Shown: in pieces, positions 30,561-42,052 of the stretch | Layout of the letters: each line of letters opens with the position of its first letter | Numbering within the stretch: position 1 is the stretch's first letter | NCBI GenBank assembly: GCA_034401795.1 | Contig: CM067367.1 | Location: 49,144,485-49,208,484 of the forward strand | Direction of reading: 5' to 3' | DNA from: Chaetoderma sp. LZ-2023a | Lineage: Eukaryota > Mollusca > Caudofoveata > Chaetodermatida > Chaetodermatidae | Length of the DNA: 64,000 nucleotides | Notes under the pieces: generated by a model | The model's input: only the letters and a program-made list of their open reading frames with translations | Databases searched by the model: none | What the model was told of the DNA's origin: nothing | Made by a program: the position numbers and the translations under genes

Positions 30561-31049
30561 AAACTCTACATAACACTAAGCAAAGGTAGCTTATTTTTTC
30601 TTACGCATTAATAGGTAAGTACTAATCTCACTGACACGTGGAATGACAGGGTTTATATAAAATCCAAGTTTTTGCATAAATTATATTCCGCTTTGACGTG
30701 TATGTGTTAGTATGGGATTGTTGCTTTAAATGTCTGATTTACATGTAATGTGCATATTCACACCAGAATGCTTGAAAATAAAATTGTTGAAAAGAATTAA
30801 ATTGTATACTTTTAGAAGCTCAAATTATGTGACTAGATGTAATGGAACAAAAAAAATCTTAGCCATCATGATGATTTCATTCTGTATATAGATAAATATT
30901 TTTTAGTCGTGAATTTGAATTACCGACCATTGTCTGTAATTAAATTTCACAACTAAAAAAATTGTATTAAGTTATCTGAAATTAAATCATGTGTTAAGAT
31001 TTATTTAAATACATTATATCTATGTACACAATTTAAGTATTTCTGAAAC

Positions 31050-31112
31050 TTTACCACTGGAATGACTGGCTCGATAAGACGATAACCGAGCCTGTCATTA
31101 CAGTTGTAAAAT
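31050..31112. repeat. TGGCTCGAT hairpin repeat
   Basis: TTTACCACTGGAATGACTGG and CCTGTCATTACAGTTGTAAAA form complementary arms around TCGATAAGACGATAACCGA. Family copies also at 34768-34830, 36305-36363, 47494-47555 and 48141-48200. Confidence 0.75.
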
Positions 31113-33267
31113 CTCAAAAATATTCTGTTGGTCTGCAACTGGACTGAAATCTGAAGACTGAACTGTACTCATATCTTGTAGCGCGTGCATTACATCTACT
31201 AGGTGCTTGATAGTCGCAGCTCGTCTCTCCCAAGGGGCATTGGCTGTAGTGGTTCAAGTCCACTGGGTGTCAGAAAACAAAGCATGTTACACAAGACATT
31301 CTCTCATGTCTCTTTCTCATCTCTCCTCTCTAGTTGTAATGTAAAATGAAAATGACAGCCACGCCACAATGTACACATCAATTTTTCAATTGATACATTT
31401 TGTACAAATAAATGAGCCATACCGAGGGATGAAATGCTAAATTAGTTATGGAAAAAGTCTGGAATTTCTGCAGAAGGCATACAATATGAACATCATTCTC
31501 GTGAGGAAAGCAGTCATATTTAAATGTTGTGTTTTACTGATGTCTCATTATGCTATGATGAGTAAGTAAGTAGACTTATTGTCATCATTGGCATTGTGTG
31601 AATGAATTGTCTGTTATATTTCAGGTGTTACATGAGAGAAAATTACCAGCAGTGAGAGAACTCTTGCACGTTTCCAGCACATCAAAGGCTGAAGATCCAC
31701 CAAGTGAAACCAGGATGTTTCTATTGACCATAATTATTTTAGTGATTTAAGTCCCCGTAAGTTAAAGCGCAAATATAATGACATTCTCGATGACAAGGAA
31801 AAATCCTTAAAGCACTATCAAAATACATTAGCGACATCCAGAAAGCGAATTAAGAGGCAAAAAACACTATTAATATTATGAAGGAGGTTTTCACAGAACT
31901 TAATGAGAAAAATCTTCTAAATGAAAATGGATTGGTAGTTTTAGAAAATTATTTTTCTAGTGTAAGCCTTGATTTGTTTAAGAAACAGCGTCTGGCTGAC
32001 AAAGGTCACTATAGCGAAACACTGAAATCATTTGCCTTAACGTTGAACTTTTATTCACCCAAAGCATACAGCTATGTACGTGATGCATTGAAATTCTGCC
32101 TTCCACACCCAATCACTCTTAGAACATGGTATTCGACGGTTGACGGTTCACCGGGTTTTACAGAGGAGGCATTCAATGCAATTAAACATCAGGCTAGTTC
32201 TGCAAGTATGCCACTTTCGTGTGCCCTCGTCTTTGATGAAATGGCCCTTAAGCAAGTGGTAGAGTTGGATGGGTAAAACTTTGTTGGTTATTTTGATCTT
32301 GGTATTGGTGCCATCGTAGATTCAGTTCCTGTGCCCAAAGAGGCGCTTGTATTTATGGTTGTAGCTATAAATAGCTCCTGGAAAATTCCAATCGCATATT
32401 TCCTTTGATGGTATGTATGCCATTGATAAGGCTAATCTTGTCAAACAGGTGATCTTGAAAGTTCATGATTGCGGGCTTTCTATTGTATCTTTGACTTTTG
32501 ATGGATCAACTGTTAACATGTCCATGGCCAATCATCTAGATGCAGTGCTGAGATCAGCCAGCCCTATTTTGCCAATCCGGTCGATCCCACCGCAAAGGTA
32601 TTTGTATTTGTAGATCCCTGCCACATGATTAAGCTTATCAGAAATTCATTTGCCTATAATGGTATTTTAGTAATCATGGATGGTAAGCAAGTTCAGCGGT
32701 CTTACGTTAAGAAATTGTATGATCTGCAAACAAGTGAAGGTTTCCGGCTGGCAGACCGATTGCGAAGGAATCACATCGAATGGTATCAGCAAAAGATGAA
32801 AGTGAAGCTTGCAGTGCAAGCTTTAAGTTCATCTGTATCTAAGGCTTTAGATGTTGTGGAGAATGTCTTAGAATTGCCCGAGTTCATTGTATGTGGACCT
32901 ACTGCTGAGTTCTGGTCTTTCTTTGATCGTCTGTTTGACATGCTAAATTCAAGAAATGCTTTTGCTAAAGGGTATAAAGCTGTCCTACGTGAATCTAAGA
33001 GTCCGTTCTGGGTATCCTTTCTCCACAATTCCCTTCAGTAGCTCTGTTGTCTTCAATTAAATGGGGGTACCAATGATTACTGAATGAAATCGTACACCAA
33101 TTGGGTTTGTAGCAGCATGTATGGCTCTTCCTGTTATACGTGATGGTTTTTCAGTTTGATACAGGGTAGATGTGGTTGGAACAACAACCCATCATCTCAG
33201 CAGTTTCGTGCAGCCTATCAGCGTACGTAGCAATTTTACCCCGCAGGATGATATAGGTATATTATTA

Positions 33268-33379
33268 GTTACACCAGTGTTTTGACGGGGGTACAGGCTG
33301 TTACCACATGCGCAAACAAATATAATTGTTTGCGCGTGAGGTAATACAGCCTTTACCCGCGTCAAATCACTGGTGTAAC
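33268..33379. repeat. 112-bp MITE-like hairpin
   Basis: GTTACACCAGTG.TTTGACG and CGTCAAATCACTGGTGTAAC pair almost fully around GCAAACAAATATAATTGTTTGC. It sits in the P-like pseudogene. Confidence 0.85.
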
Positions 33380-33383
33380 GAAC

Positions 33384-33972
33384 TTATTACCCCTCAGACG
33401 TCGAAGATAGAGATTTGATCATAACGTGACAATATAATTAGATAAGCACTTCTTGAATTAGTCATCTCTAGGCTAGTTCTGCAAGAGTAAAATTGACATG
33501 TGTTGCCTTGGCTGAATGCCAAAAATGCCGTCTATGGTTGTGGTCGCACTAGAGAGTTTGCGATCGATAATTAACTCGCCGTTTTTATGGCTATAATTAA
33601 TTTGTCGAGTAATGCATTCGCTATTCGAATACAAGTATTTTGCGGGATATAAAACCTTGCTGCAACAACAGCTCCCGTCAAATTAGTTTCAAAATATGCA
33701 ACAACGTTCACGTATAGTTGTCTTGAAATTGAGCTACTCGAAATCTTGAAATTCAACAATTCCGAAGCGGGCGCGTATCCGCCATTTTAGCAACATGCAT
33801 ATTATTATAAAGAGCTTTATGGTTAGCTAAAACACGTTTTTCGCGCGGGGTGGGGGGGGGTGGATACCGTGTGGTATTGCCCTCGCATGAGGGAAATACA
33901 AGATCATCCATCCCTGATCTTAACCAATTAAATAACAGTATTTGGTCATGTGACATTACTCAGGGGTAATAA
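33384..33972. repeat. MITE-like insert with TTATTACCCCTCAG ends
   Basis: TTATTACCCCTCAG at 33384-33397 is inverted at 33959-33972 (CTCAGGGGTAATAA). The 0.6-kb interior is noncoding and contains one copy of the TTTGAAACTAATTTGAC motif. It separates two homologous parts of the P-like transposase. Confidence 0.65.
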
Positions 33973-34648
33973 TAGTTGGTACACCTCTCCAGCAGCAAGC
34001 AGAATTAGAAACGTACAATGACACACAGTGTTCTTTAAGTCGTGGGTTTGAAGCTTTGCCTCCAGGTAATGACAATACAGCTGATGTAGATGTTGTATCA
34101 AATGAGCATGATTATTCCCAGCTTGTTATAGTTTTGCAGTGTAGCAGTCTGTCTGTATATGCACAGAATATTGTTGTGTATATTGCAGGATTTATTGTTC
34201 GAAAATTGTTGAGGAGCCTTACTTGTAGCACATGTTCAGCAGCCTTAACAGCTGCAGCCGATGCAGTTAACTTTTCTGAATTTTTGGTTTAAAAAACAAT
34301 GGTGGATTAACAGTGCCGTCACCGGACGTTGTTAAAATGTGCAACATAACTGAAAAGTGCATATAAGAGGGTTCATTTTCAATGGTAGGCCGGATAGCTC
34401 ACGAAATCTGTTACTACAAGTACAATGAAGTATTGTCATGTCTTCCATTGGGACAGTTATTTCCCTCCCTTAGTGAGCATATATATGATTCGGAGTTTCC
34501 TGAAAGTCATGTAATGTCGCTAATTAAATTAATCATAAATGAATACACTATAGTGAAGCACTTTCATGTTGGCCGCCTATGCACAGAAGGTATCAAAGGT
34601 CGTAATGTCAGAAGCAAATTGACCAAATCAATTCTGTTTCAAGGTCAT

Positions 34649-36879
34649 TAATATGGCATGATAATGATGTACGATCACCTTTGGCCATTTAGTGGTCAAC
34701 TGAACCACCGACAGGCTCTGCAGTGGTCTTGGACAATGTCCATTCACATGTCAAGAGGCCATTTAAAAAATTTTACCACTCGGAGGACTGGCTCGGTAAC
34801 AGAATCAGTCATTCCAGTTCTAAATTTTTTAAATATAGTCTTGTCCAGCGAATGGACACTGATTCAGCAAAACTTGCTTTTTTGACCATTTAATGGTCAA
34901 AATGATTATTGGCTTTCATTGCTCTTAGAACTTATAAATCTTCCACATGTGAAACTGTTTTGCTTTTTGAATTGGTTATGCTAAAATATGTTGCTGTTCT
35001 CGATAGCAACAGCTTTGTGTTACCTCTGTAATATATCTCCCAATGTGAAAATAAATCAACTTGATTGTGGGGTAATTATCACTTTCAAGCTGGGGTGATT
35101 CAATTTCAAATCATGCAGATAAGCTGAGAAATATTTTGAAACTGTTTTGGACTTGACGCCTTAGTTTTGTGCTAATATAAATGTCCAAAACCCATCTTTC
35201 AGTTCTGTATAGATCTATCTTGCCGTTAATTGAATTTACTTTGTATAATGTCTGTATAATACTTGTAGATTATTCCACAATAGTGCTGAAATTATTGCCA
35301 AATTAAGGACACCCGCAATGATAATGATATAGCGACAGAATGATATAATTGATAATGCAATTATTTATATTATATTGCTACATCTATGATGGCTCAATTC
35401 TACAAAATGGCAATGATATAAAGATAATATGTTTGTAATAAGAATAATATTGGTGTTAAAATGAAATAAGTTGTATAATGTTAAAGTTATAATAATCATA
35501 ATAACATATTTTTATAATGCCATAATGTTGACAGTGATATGATGGTAATACTGATTATGATGACGATAATAATCAAAATGATAATAATAATCAAGGTAGC
35601 CAGTGCTGGTGACGGTACTAGTGATTGTAATAATATATATGTGCATAGTTGTTTGTAAATATTGTACATTTGTGTAAAATGTGACCTGGATTTGTAAATA
35701 AATTGAATTTGTTACCATTTCCCTGTAAGGGGAAGAGGGTACTTTTGTCCGCACACGTCTGTATCTAAAAAATCTGCCGTACACGATGATTTCCAGAATT
35801 CGGCGGTGATCCGGTTACACGAATCTGGAACAAATCGGATCTAATTATGGATCTATTAATATCTTAGAAACTACTGGTCCAGTATGGCCCACGTTTCAAC
35901 ACAATAAAGCATGTGACCATACACTAGGATTCCACAACTTTCGGCACAATCCGAAAAAATACAGAAAATCTCATAACATCCTGATAATCAGAAAACTGTG
36001 TGCATGGTGAGAAAATCGAGTGGGCAAAGGGTCTGCAACCTCTGATTGTAATTGTACAAATGGTATGATTATAATGATATGATGATATAACAATAGAGTG
36101 ACAATGATGATAAAGATCTATGCTTCATAATTCGATTTCAAAACAAGCATACAGGTAGGCTGTTGGATATTTTGAAATCAATCTGACTTGAAGCCGCCAT
36201 AGACAACGGCAGTTATGCTTTGATGGTAAAGATTTGTCCAAAAGGTTTTTTTATTAAAGTTTTGCTTAAGTAGTGATTGCCTATTCGTTGGCTGTTTTTT
36301 TAAACTTTTACCATGGGAACGTCTGGCTTTGTAATCGAGCCAGTCATTCCAGTGATAAAATTTCAAATATATTTGTTTCTTGTCCTTCAAATCGACATTC
36401 CTCCAGACCACTGTAGAGACCGATTTTTGTCTGGCATGACGATTAAAGGGTTAAAATAATATTTGTTATCATTATCCTGTAGTATGTCAATATCTCCATT
36501 TCACAATGAAGCTACTGTGTATTTTTGTAAATATGCATCTAATTTATCATGTTATTATTTCTAATAAATCTAGATTAATTTATCTAATTCATTTGTTTGT
36601 TACTAAGATATATTTACCCATTTCACACCAAGATTAAGTATCATTTTTATACCCCGCCAAGTATTTTGTGATGGCGCTGTCCGGGCGGGTGGTAGAGTGG
36701 TTTCTGGATGATAACTCTGGTTACTATTTACCGGATCACTTTGAAACTCTTCATAGGCTGTTTGGTCTACTCTGGGGAACAGACCTATCGAAATGGAGGA
36801 ATCCAGTTTATGGATCAATCACATTACGTCATAATCAACTATGTCACATATAGCTTGACGTCACAATCCAGTGTCATAA
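34649..36879. other. Noncoding, AT-rich with dispersed repeats
   Basis: Contains hairpin repeats at 34768-34830 and 36305-36363, degenerate ATAATGAT repeats (35300-35640), repeat family X (35750-36050) and, at 36650-36700, a ATACCCCGCCAAGTATTTTG.GATGGCG segment of dispersed type. No coding sequence recognised. Confidence 0.45.
36305..36363. repeat. TGGCTCGAT hairpin repeat
   Basis: TTTTACCATGGGAACGTCTGGC and GAGCCAGTCATTCCAGTGATA form complementary arms; same family as 31050. Confidence 0.7.
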
Positions 36880-37192
36880 TCAATTCTCTTCATTGATGAC
36901 AATGCACGTCCACACCGGGGAAGAGTCGTTAATGAGTTTTTGACTACCCATGGAATTGAGAGAATTTTGTGAACTAACTCTCCAGATCTCAATTCCATAG
37001 AGCATTTGTGAGATCAGTTGAAGCGAGCTGTTTACGGTAGAGTGAGCGATGGCACTGCTTGGTGGCATGCATCATGTGTTACAAGAGGAGTGGGTGGCTA
37101 TCCCGCAACATCGTGTCACTCGACTCATCAACACTATGAGAGCTCGGTGTCGTAATGTGTTACAGCGAAATGCTGGATACACATGTTATTAA
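36880..37192 (+). pseudogene. Tc1/mariner-like transposase C-terminal remnant
   Basis: Codes FIDDNARPHRGRVVNEFL, then after a stop NSPDLNSIEHL, a second stop, and after a frameshift QEEWVAIPQHRVTRLIN and MRARCRNVLQRNAGYT, in the order of the Tc1 catalytic C-terminus (D of DDNARPH, and SPDLN.IEH carrying the third acidic residue). Two stops and one shift make it nonfunctional; the N-terminal half is absent. Confidence 0.9.
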
Positions 37193-38734
37193 CGCAGTTA
37201 ATCTGTGATCAAATGACGTGCTGTATGTTTGTTATGTTTTGACTGAACGCTCAATGAAATCTCTGTTTTGTGGTTATTAATTATGACACGAATTGATAGT
37301 GAATAAAATTGGTTTTTGCAATTTTTGAAATGGGTCAGTTTTGCATTCAAGGCATGCTCATTAACACAGCGAAGGAACTAAGTGCATGAGGATTTCCAGG
37401 CATGTGGAACCGAGTAAAAAATGGGTCCAGATCGGATCAAAATCGGAATCTATGGATATCTTGTAAACTTCTGGTCCAATTTGATTCACAGTTTAAGACT
37501 TAGGATTCTACAACTTTTGGCATGGTCTGAAAAAATCTAAAATCCAAAAAAATCTGGAAAATCTGAAAACTTTATGTGACAAAAATCGGAGGGCGAGGGT
37601 CTGCAATCTGATTTCTCTCGTTTATCAGGTTATTATTTTTAATAAATTTGTAAATTTTCTGATCTATTTGTTTGTTCCTAAGATATATTTACCCATAGCA
37701 GCCATGCATACCAAGATTAAGCACCATTTTACCACTTTATTATGCTAAATATTTTGAAATTAAAATGATGAAAACAAACGTTCCAGTTATTGGGGAAAAT
37801 TATAATTTTCACAAATACAGTGATTGCCTTGGTTAATCTGTATGTTTGTCTGTGGTTAAGTTCTTGGTAATGGTTTAAGCTCTGCATATATTGTCTTATA
37901 TCAGTTAATCCTAGTGAAACTAAATTCGAACACATGGTTACCTTATTGAAACTAAATTTGGAGACATGGTTACCCAAAGGTAGTGCAATGAAAGTGAGGT
38001 CACAGGGTCAATGTCATTGTGACCTTGAGCAATATTCATGTTTTTCAAGTTAGGTCTTCCGTTAATTTTTCTGTAAATTAACTACCTTGCGTCTGTCTTT
38101 ACCTCAGGGTTTCTTCACCCTATTGCAATCAAATTTGGACACATGTTAATACCTATATCAATAGAATGCATAATATCTTGGTTTGGCAAGTATGATGATG
38201 TATCCAGTCCTCAATCATGCTATCTTTAATCATAGCTTTATTCATGAATACTCATTATTCCATTCCAAGACCCCCTGAAAGCTTGAGAATTTTACTGATC
38301 AGCTTAGCCTGGACGCAGAAGGCCGGGCAGCCATTTCTCACATTTGCCCATGATTGTTGCTTTTTGGACGGGGTTGGTGGTGGTGGATGGAATGGAGAAG
38401 GGGCGTGGCCACAATAGGAATAGGGCCTAATATATTTATCACAATTGTTGGGGGGTGACTGTTCCGCCGATTATATTAAAAAATATCAGAAGTCATTTTG
38501 AAAACAATTTGACTAAAAGTTACTTTTTAGCAAACGTTATAATACTCGTTAACATTTCAAGGTGGCTAAATATAGAACTAGTAGAATATTTTTGAAAACT
38601 TTGACTCTCTCAGACATCTAAAGTTTCCAACCTCAGTTTTAAAGTAAGCTGATTTCTTTACCATTTAACACATGTTTACTTATGTTGATAATATGCCTAT
38701 ATAATGGGAGGTACGGTAAATACAAAGATTGTTA
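37193..38734. other. Noncoding with repeat family X and others
   Basis: 37365-37620 is copy 3 of repeat family X. 37690-38150 carries a repeat with GAGGTCACAGGGTCAATGTC and CAAATTTGGACACATG, of the same flavour as 21.3-21.6 kb. No gene. Confidence 0.45.
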
Positions 38735-39245
38735 ACCATTTTGAAAATGATTTCGCTGATTCAGGTATACATATCACTGACAATCGGGGATTATTTAAAA
38801 CATACGTCCATCTAAACAATTTAAATTATGTTCCAATATTAATTTTTTAAACTCGTAATTAGTTTTTACTCAACAGTGGTTTGTTTGTTGACTACTTAGA
38901 CACGGTATAGAGCAACAACGGTAATGAATATTGCTGACTATTTTGAAAGGAATTTCGTTGAAATGAGGGGTCTACTTGACAAAATTTACTGTTAAGATGC
39001 CTGAAAATCGGGGATTATTTAATAAAAGACCCTTCTATATATGTTCCAATTTTTTTTTTTAAATCTAAGTAATTTTGACACAACAGTGGTTTTAGACACG
39101 GCATATAGCAACAACAGTAATGAATATTAACTGACTATTTTGAAAGGGATTTCGTTGAAATACTTAACCGATATGTCTGAAAATCGGGGATTATTTAAAA
39201 GATGCACCCTTCTATATATGTTCCAAATTTTATTCAAAAATCTGG
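38735..39245. repeat. Degenerate tandem repeat, ~175-220 bp units
   Basis: AATCGGGGATTATTTAA recurs at about 38784, 39006 and 39182, with ACTATTTTGAAAGG.ATTTCG between units. Three partial units. Confidence 0.7.
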
Positions 39246-39405
39246 AGTGGTTTTTACGCAACAAGGTTTTGTTTGCACACATGGAGCCGCTAGTCGCTCT
39301 TTTGCCATACTAACAGCAACACGGGCCTGGCTGAGTGCTAGACGTCGAGTGTAATAGTAAAGTATAGGACGCGCTTTCTCTAGTCAATACCTCTATGGGG
39401 TACCA

Positions 39406-40130
39406 AGTGAGAGTGAAGAGTTATCTTCTCTTGGATAGAGACGAGAGTGGCGCCCTCTGTTTGTTTGACTAAATAGCTTAGTCGACTTTAGCCTATTTCA
39501 TTTGGCGTAGTTGTCTGTTCTGTTTGTCATTGATGTCTGTTCTCTTTGCTATTTATGTCTGTTCTGTTTTTCATTATTGTCCGTTCTGTTTGTCGTAGTT
39601 GTCTGTTCTGTTTATCATCGATGTCTGTTCTGTTTGTCGTAGTTGTCAGTTCTGTATGTCGTAGTTGTCTGTTGTGTTTGTGGTAGTTGTCTTTTCTGTT
39701 TATCGTAGTTGTCTGTTCTGTTTGTCATTGATGTCTGTTCTGTTTGTCATTGATGTCTGTTCTGTTTGTCGTAGTTGTCTGTTCTGTTTGTCATTGATGT
39801 CTGTTCTGTTTGTCGTAGTTGTCTGTTCTGTTGGTCGTAGTTGTCTGTTCTGTTTGACAATAATCTATTCTGTTTGCCAATAGCCTGTTCTGTTTGATGT
39901 TAGTCTGTTCTGTTTGACACACAAGTCTGTTCTGTTTGATAATAGCATGTTCTGTTTAACAATAGTCTGTTCTGTTTGACAATAGCCTGTTCTGTTTGAC
40001 ACATTAGTCTGTTCTGTTTGGCATTAGTCTGTTCTGTTTGACGGCGTTGCCTGGATTGTTTGGTGTTTCTTTCTGGTCCATTTGGAATTAGCCTGTTCCA
40101 TTTGCGTTTTGTATTTTTGCCGGTGATGGC
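39406..40130 (-). repeat. Minisatellite element, inverted copy of 19650-20222
   Basis: Tail GAGTTATCTTC.CTTGGATAGAGACGAG and GTGGCGCCCTCTGTTTG leads into about 25 units of GTCTGTTCTGTTTG, then the head GACGGCGTTGCCTGGATTG ... GATGGCCTTCCAT. The array is longer than in the plus copy. Confidence 0.87.
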
Positions 40131-42052
40131 CTTCCATAGGTGGGTCAAGGCAATTGCCGCCGACATCATCGCGCTCTCCCACACCCCATCAGGCGCTCCA
40201 GCCTGAAATTAAAATGGGGCAAGTTTATAAGCATCCAATCTAAAAAACCGCTTCACACTAATTAAAAGGTGAGCTTCCATGGGAATAAGTAGTTCCAAGA
40301 TTTTACGTTGATGTGAGACTTGATTTTTCTTTGAGTGCAGACGAAAGTCGCACAACATCCCTCTTATACTTATAATCTCTCCCTTTACATGGGAGGAATA
40401 TTTTCTCTTACTCCAGGTTTAAATAAATCCAAACTTTCCTTATGGGGCATGGCGAATCACCCTGGAACTTTTGGGTGTGGTCATCCCCCCCCCCCCCCCC
40501 CCTGTGACTTCACCAAAAGTATAAAAGGAGGAGATCGCACACTGAAACTTCGTCTTCCCGTCAAACTCGACACAAGGGAAGAACAAGCATTAGGCTACTT
40601 TCGTGTCACAAACAAAATTCTGCTGTTTTCTTAATGCTTTTTTTATTACTACTATTAATATCATTTGGCCAGGAAAAGTATGAAGAGTTAGGAAAAATAG
40701 ATTAGGTTAGGTAGTCCACACCGTTATCCATATGCGGAAATAAGATGTCACTTACCAAGGACCTTGCCACCTCATTCCGGAAAGAAGTATCTGTGTACAG
40801 CATTACAGCTCAATGGACAGCCGTGTAAGTGCACTTTTTCCCACAATTCGGACTTGACGCTACATATCAATTGTGATCATCTTTTTCCTCGCGCATTCTG
40901 TATGGACTGCAAGTACCTTTATACAGCTACACGGTACGGTGTGACGCACGCATTGATGGATAAACATTGTGTGCTAGTAGTAACATTACAGCCTTGTGAA
41001 CGAAGTGAGAATCTTGAACTGCTAGCCGCTCGTTTTGAAACTAGACTTCTGCTTAATGTGCTTCCTATGGGAAAGATGGCCAAGACCAAGCGTACAAAAC
41101 GGCAACAACCAGACTTTCCACATTACAGACCAGCAACAGCAGCCACCGCATTCACCTCGTGACATGCATAAGTCACTATATCACACCAGCCAGCGAAACG
41201 ATGGCGTCACCAGCACGACCAGCACTGGCAGCACCTGCAGTAACGGTACCAGCATCACCTGCAGTTTCCACCCTGGCAGAACCCGCAGCCACTCCACCAT
41301 CCGCATCACACACGATATCAGCATCCGCATCCGTAGTTGGCTGACAAATTTCTGTGGTTATTTCAACACTGGTGACCATATCTGAACAGGGGTTACAGGA
41401 TGTTTCAGACAGATCTATATCTCCTTGTAGTCTTATCATCGACGAGGAGATCCGCCTTACGGAAGCAACACTAACCACCACTGCATCACGAAGCAGCATC
41501 ACGTCACACCCATACAGCAGCACTCCTACGGATCCAGTAGTTCGGAAAGTAACTACACCGGATCGTCCCTACGCTGGAAAGAAATGCATCGCAAATTCAA
41601 TGGAAATGCATGCAGTACCAAGGACGACCGCCAGTAAACTTCTGACGTCCACCAAAATCCGGAAATTATCTGCTAGCATCGCATCAGCAACCACATCAGC
41701 ATCCGCATCAGCATCTGCAAAAGCATCATCGTTTCAGCGACTGCTCATTCAATTTACGGCACACAGTTCACCCGCAGCACGGACCACCACTCCGACTTCA
41801 ACAACAACAGGGATGTCAGCCTAATGAAATGGGCAATGTCCAGGAATATCAGTGAAGTTCACTAAGCCCAATATTTTTAGTTTTTTTGCATCAAATGATT
41901 CACATCCATTCATTATAGGGGACACATGGATGCCTCGTTGCACAATTCTGGGACACTAAATTGCCTGCTTACAATGAAACACGCAAGTAGACAGGCATTC
42001 ACATTCTCGCTCCAGACATTATTAAAAAATTGTGCTTATTTATTATTTGCAG
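40131..42052. other. No clear gene; (C)n run and a doubtful small frame
   Basis: A run of about 18 C lies at 40485-40502. A frame of 132 codons at 40764-41162 includes CKCTFSHNSDLTLHINCDH, loosely like a C2H2 finger. It is followed to ~41830 by out-of-frame Ala/Ser/Thr- or His/Gln-rich coding-like sequence made of ACC/AGC triplets. This could be a decayed repeat-encoded gene; I do not recognise it. Confidence 0.35.

Larger units (their letters stand above)
28987..31624 (+). other. Intron of the P-like gene
   Basis: Donor CAG|GTTTGA and acceptor TTTCAG|GTG fit in phase 0. The intron is AT-rich and includes two hairpin repeats (29405-29468, 31050-31112) and a fragment of the AGCTCRCCTG repeat (30270-30560). 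Confidence 0.65.
28770..34648 (+). pseudogene. P-element/THAP9-like transposase gene, intron-containing, decayed
   Basis: A THAP zinc-finger exon (28770-28986) codes P-T-K-x-x-L-K-R-W-L..., ICSHHF and FPTLFDFPAHL, with a one-base shift in the middle. A GT-AG intron (28987-31624) joins in phase 0 to the main body. There LSPRKLKRK, EKNLL.ENGL, FALTLNFYSPKAYSYVR, FDEMALKQ, SLTFDGST, VDPCHMIKLIRNSF and RRNHIEWYQQKMKVKLA follow in family order. The body is broken by at least two in-frame stops (near 32274 and 32406) and frameshifts (about 31740, 31870, 32410, 32600). MITE-like DNA from ~33228 to ~33975 separates it from the C-terminal part (YIAGFIVRKLLRSLTC at ~34160, HVGRLCTEGIKGRN at ~34570). 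The first THAP cysteines (an earlier exon) were not found. It would have been a cut-and-paste transposase or a domesticated relative; now inactive. Confidence 0.85.

Noticed and set aside
19650-40130. Polinton/Maverick element with long inverted ends
   Set aside because: The 19-kb interior shows no DNA polymerase B, integrase, ATPase or capsid coding; only repeats and a P-like gene.
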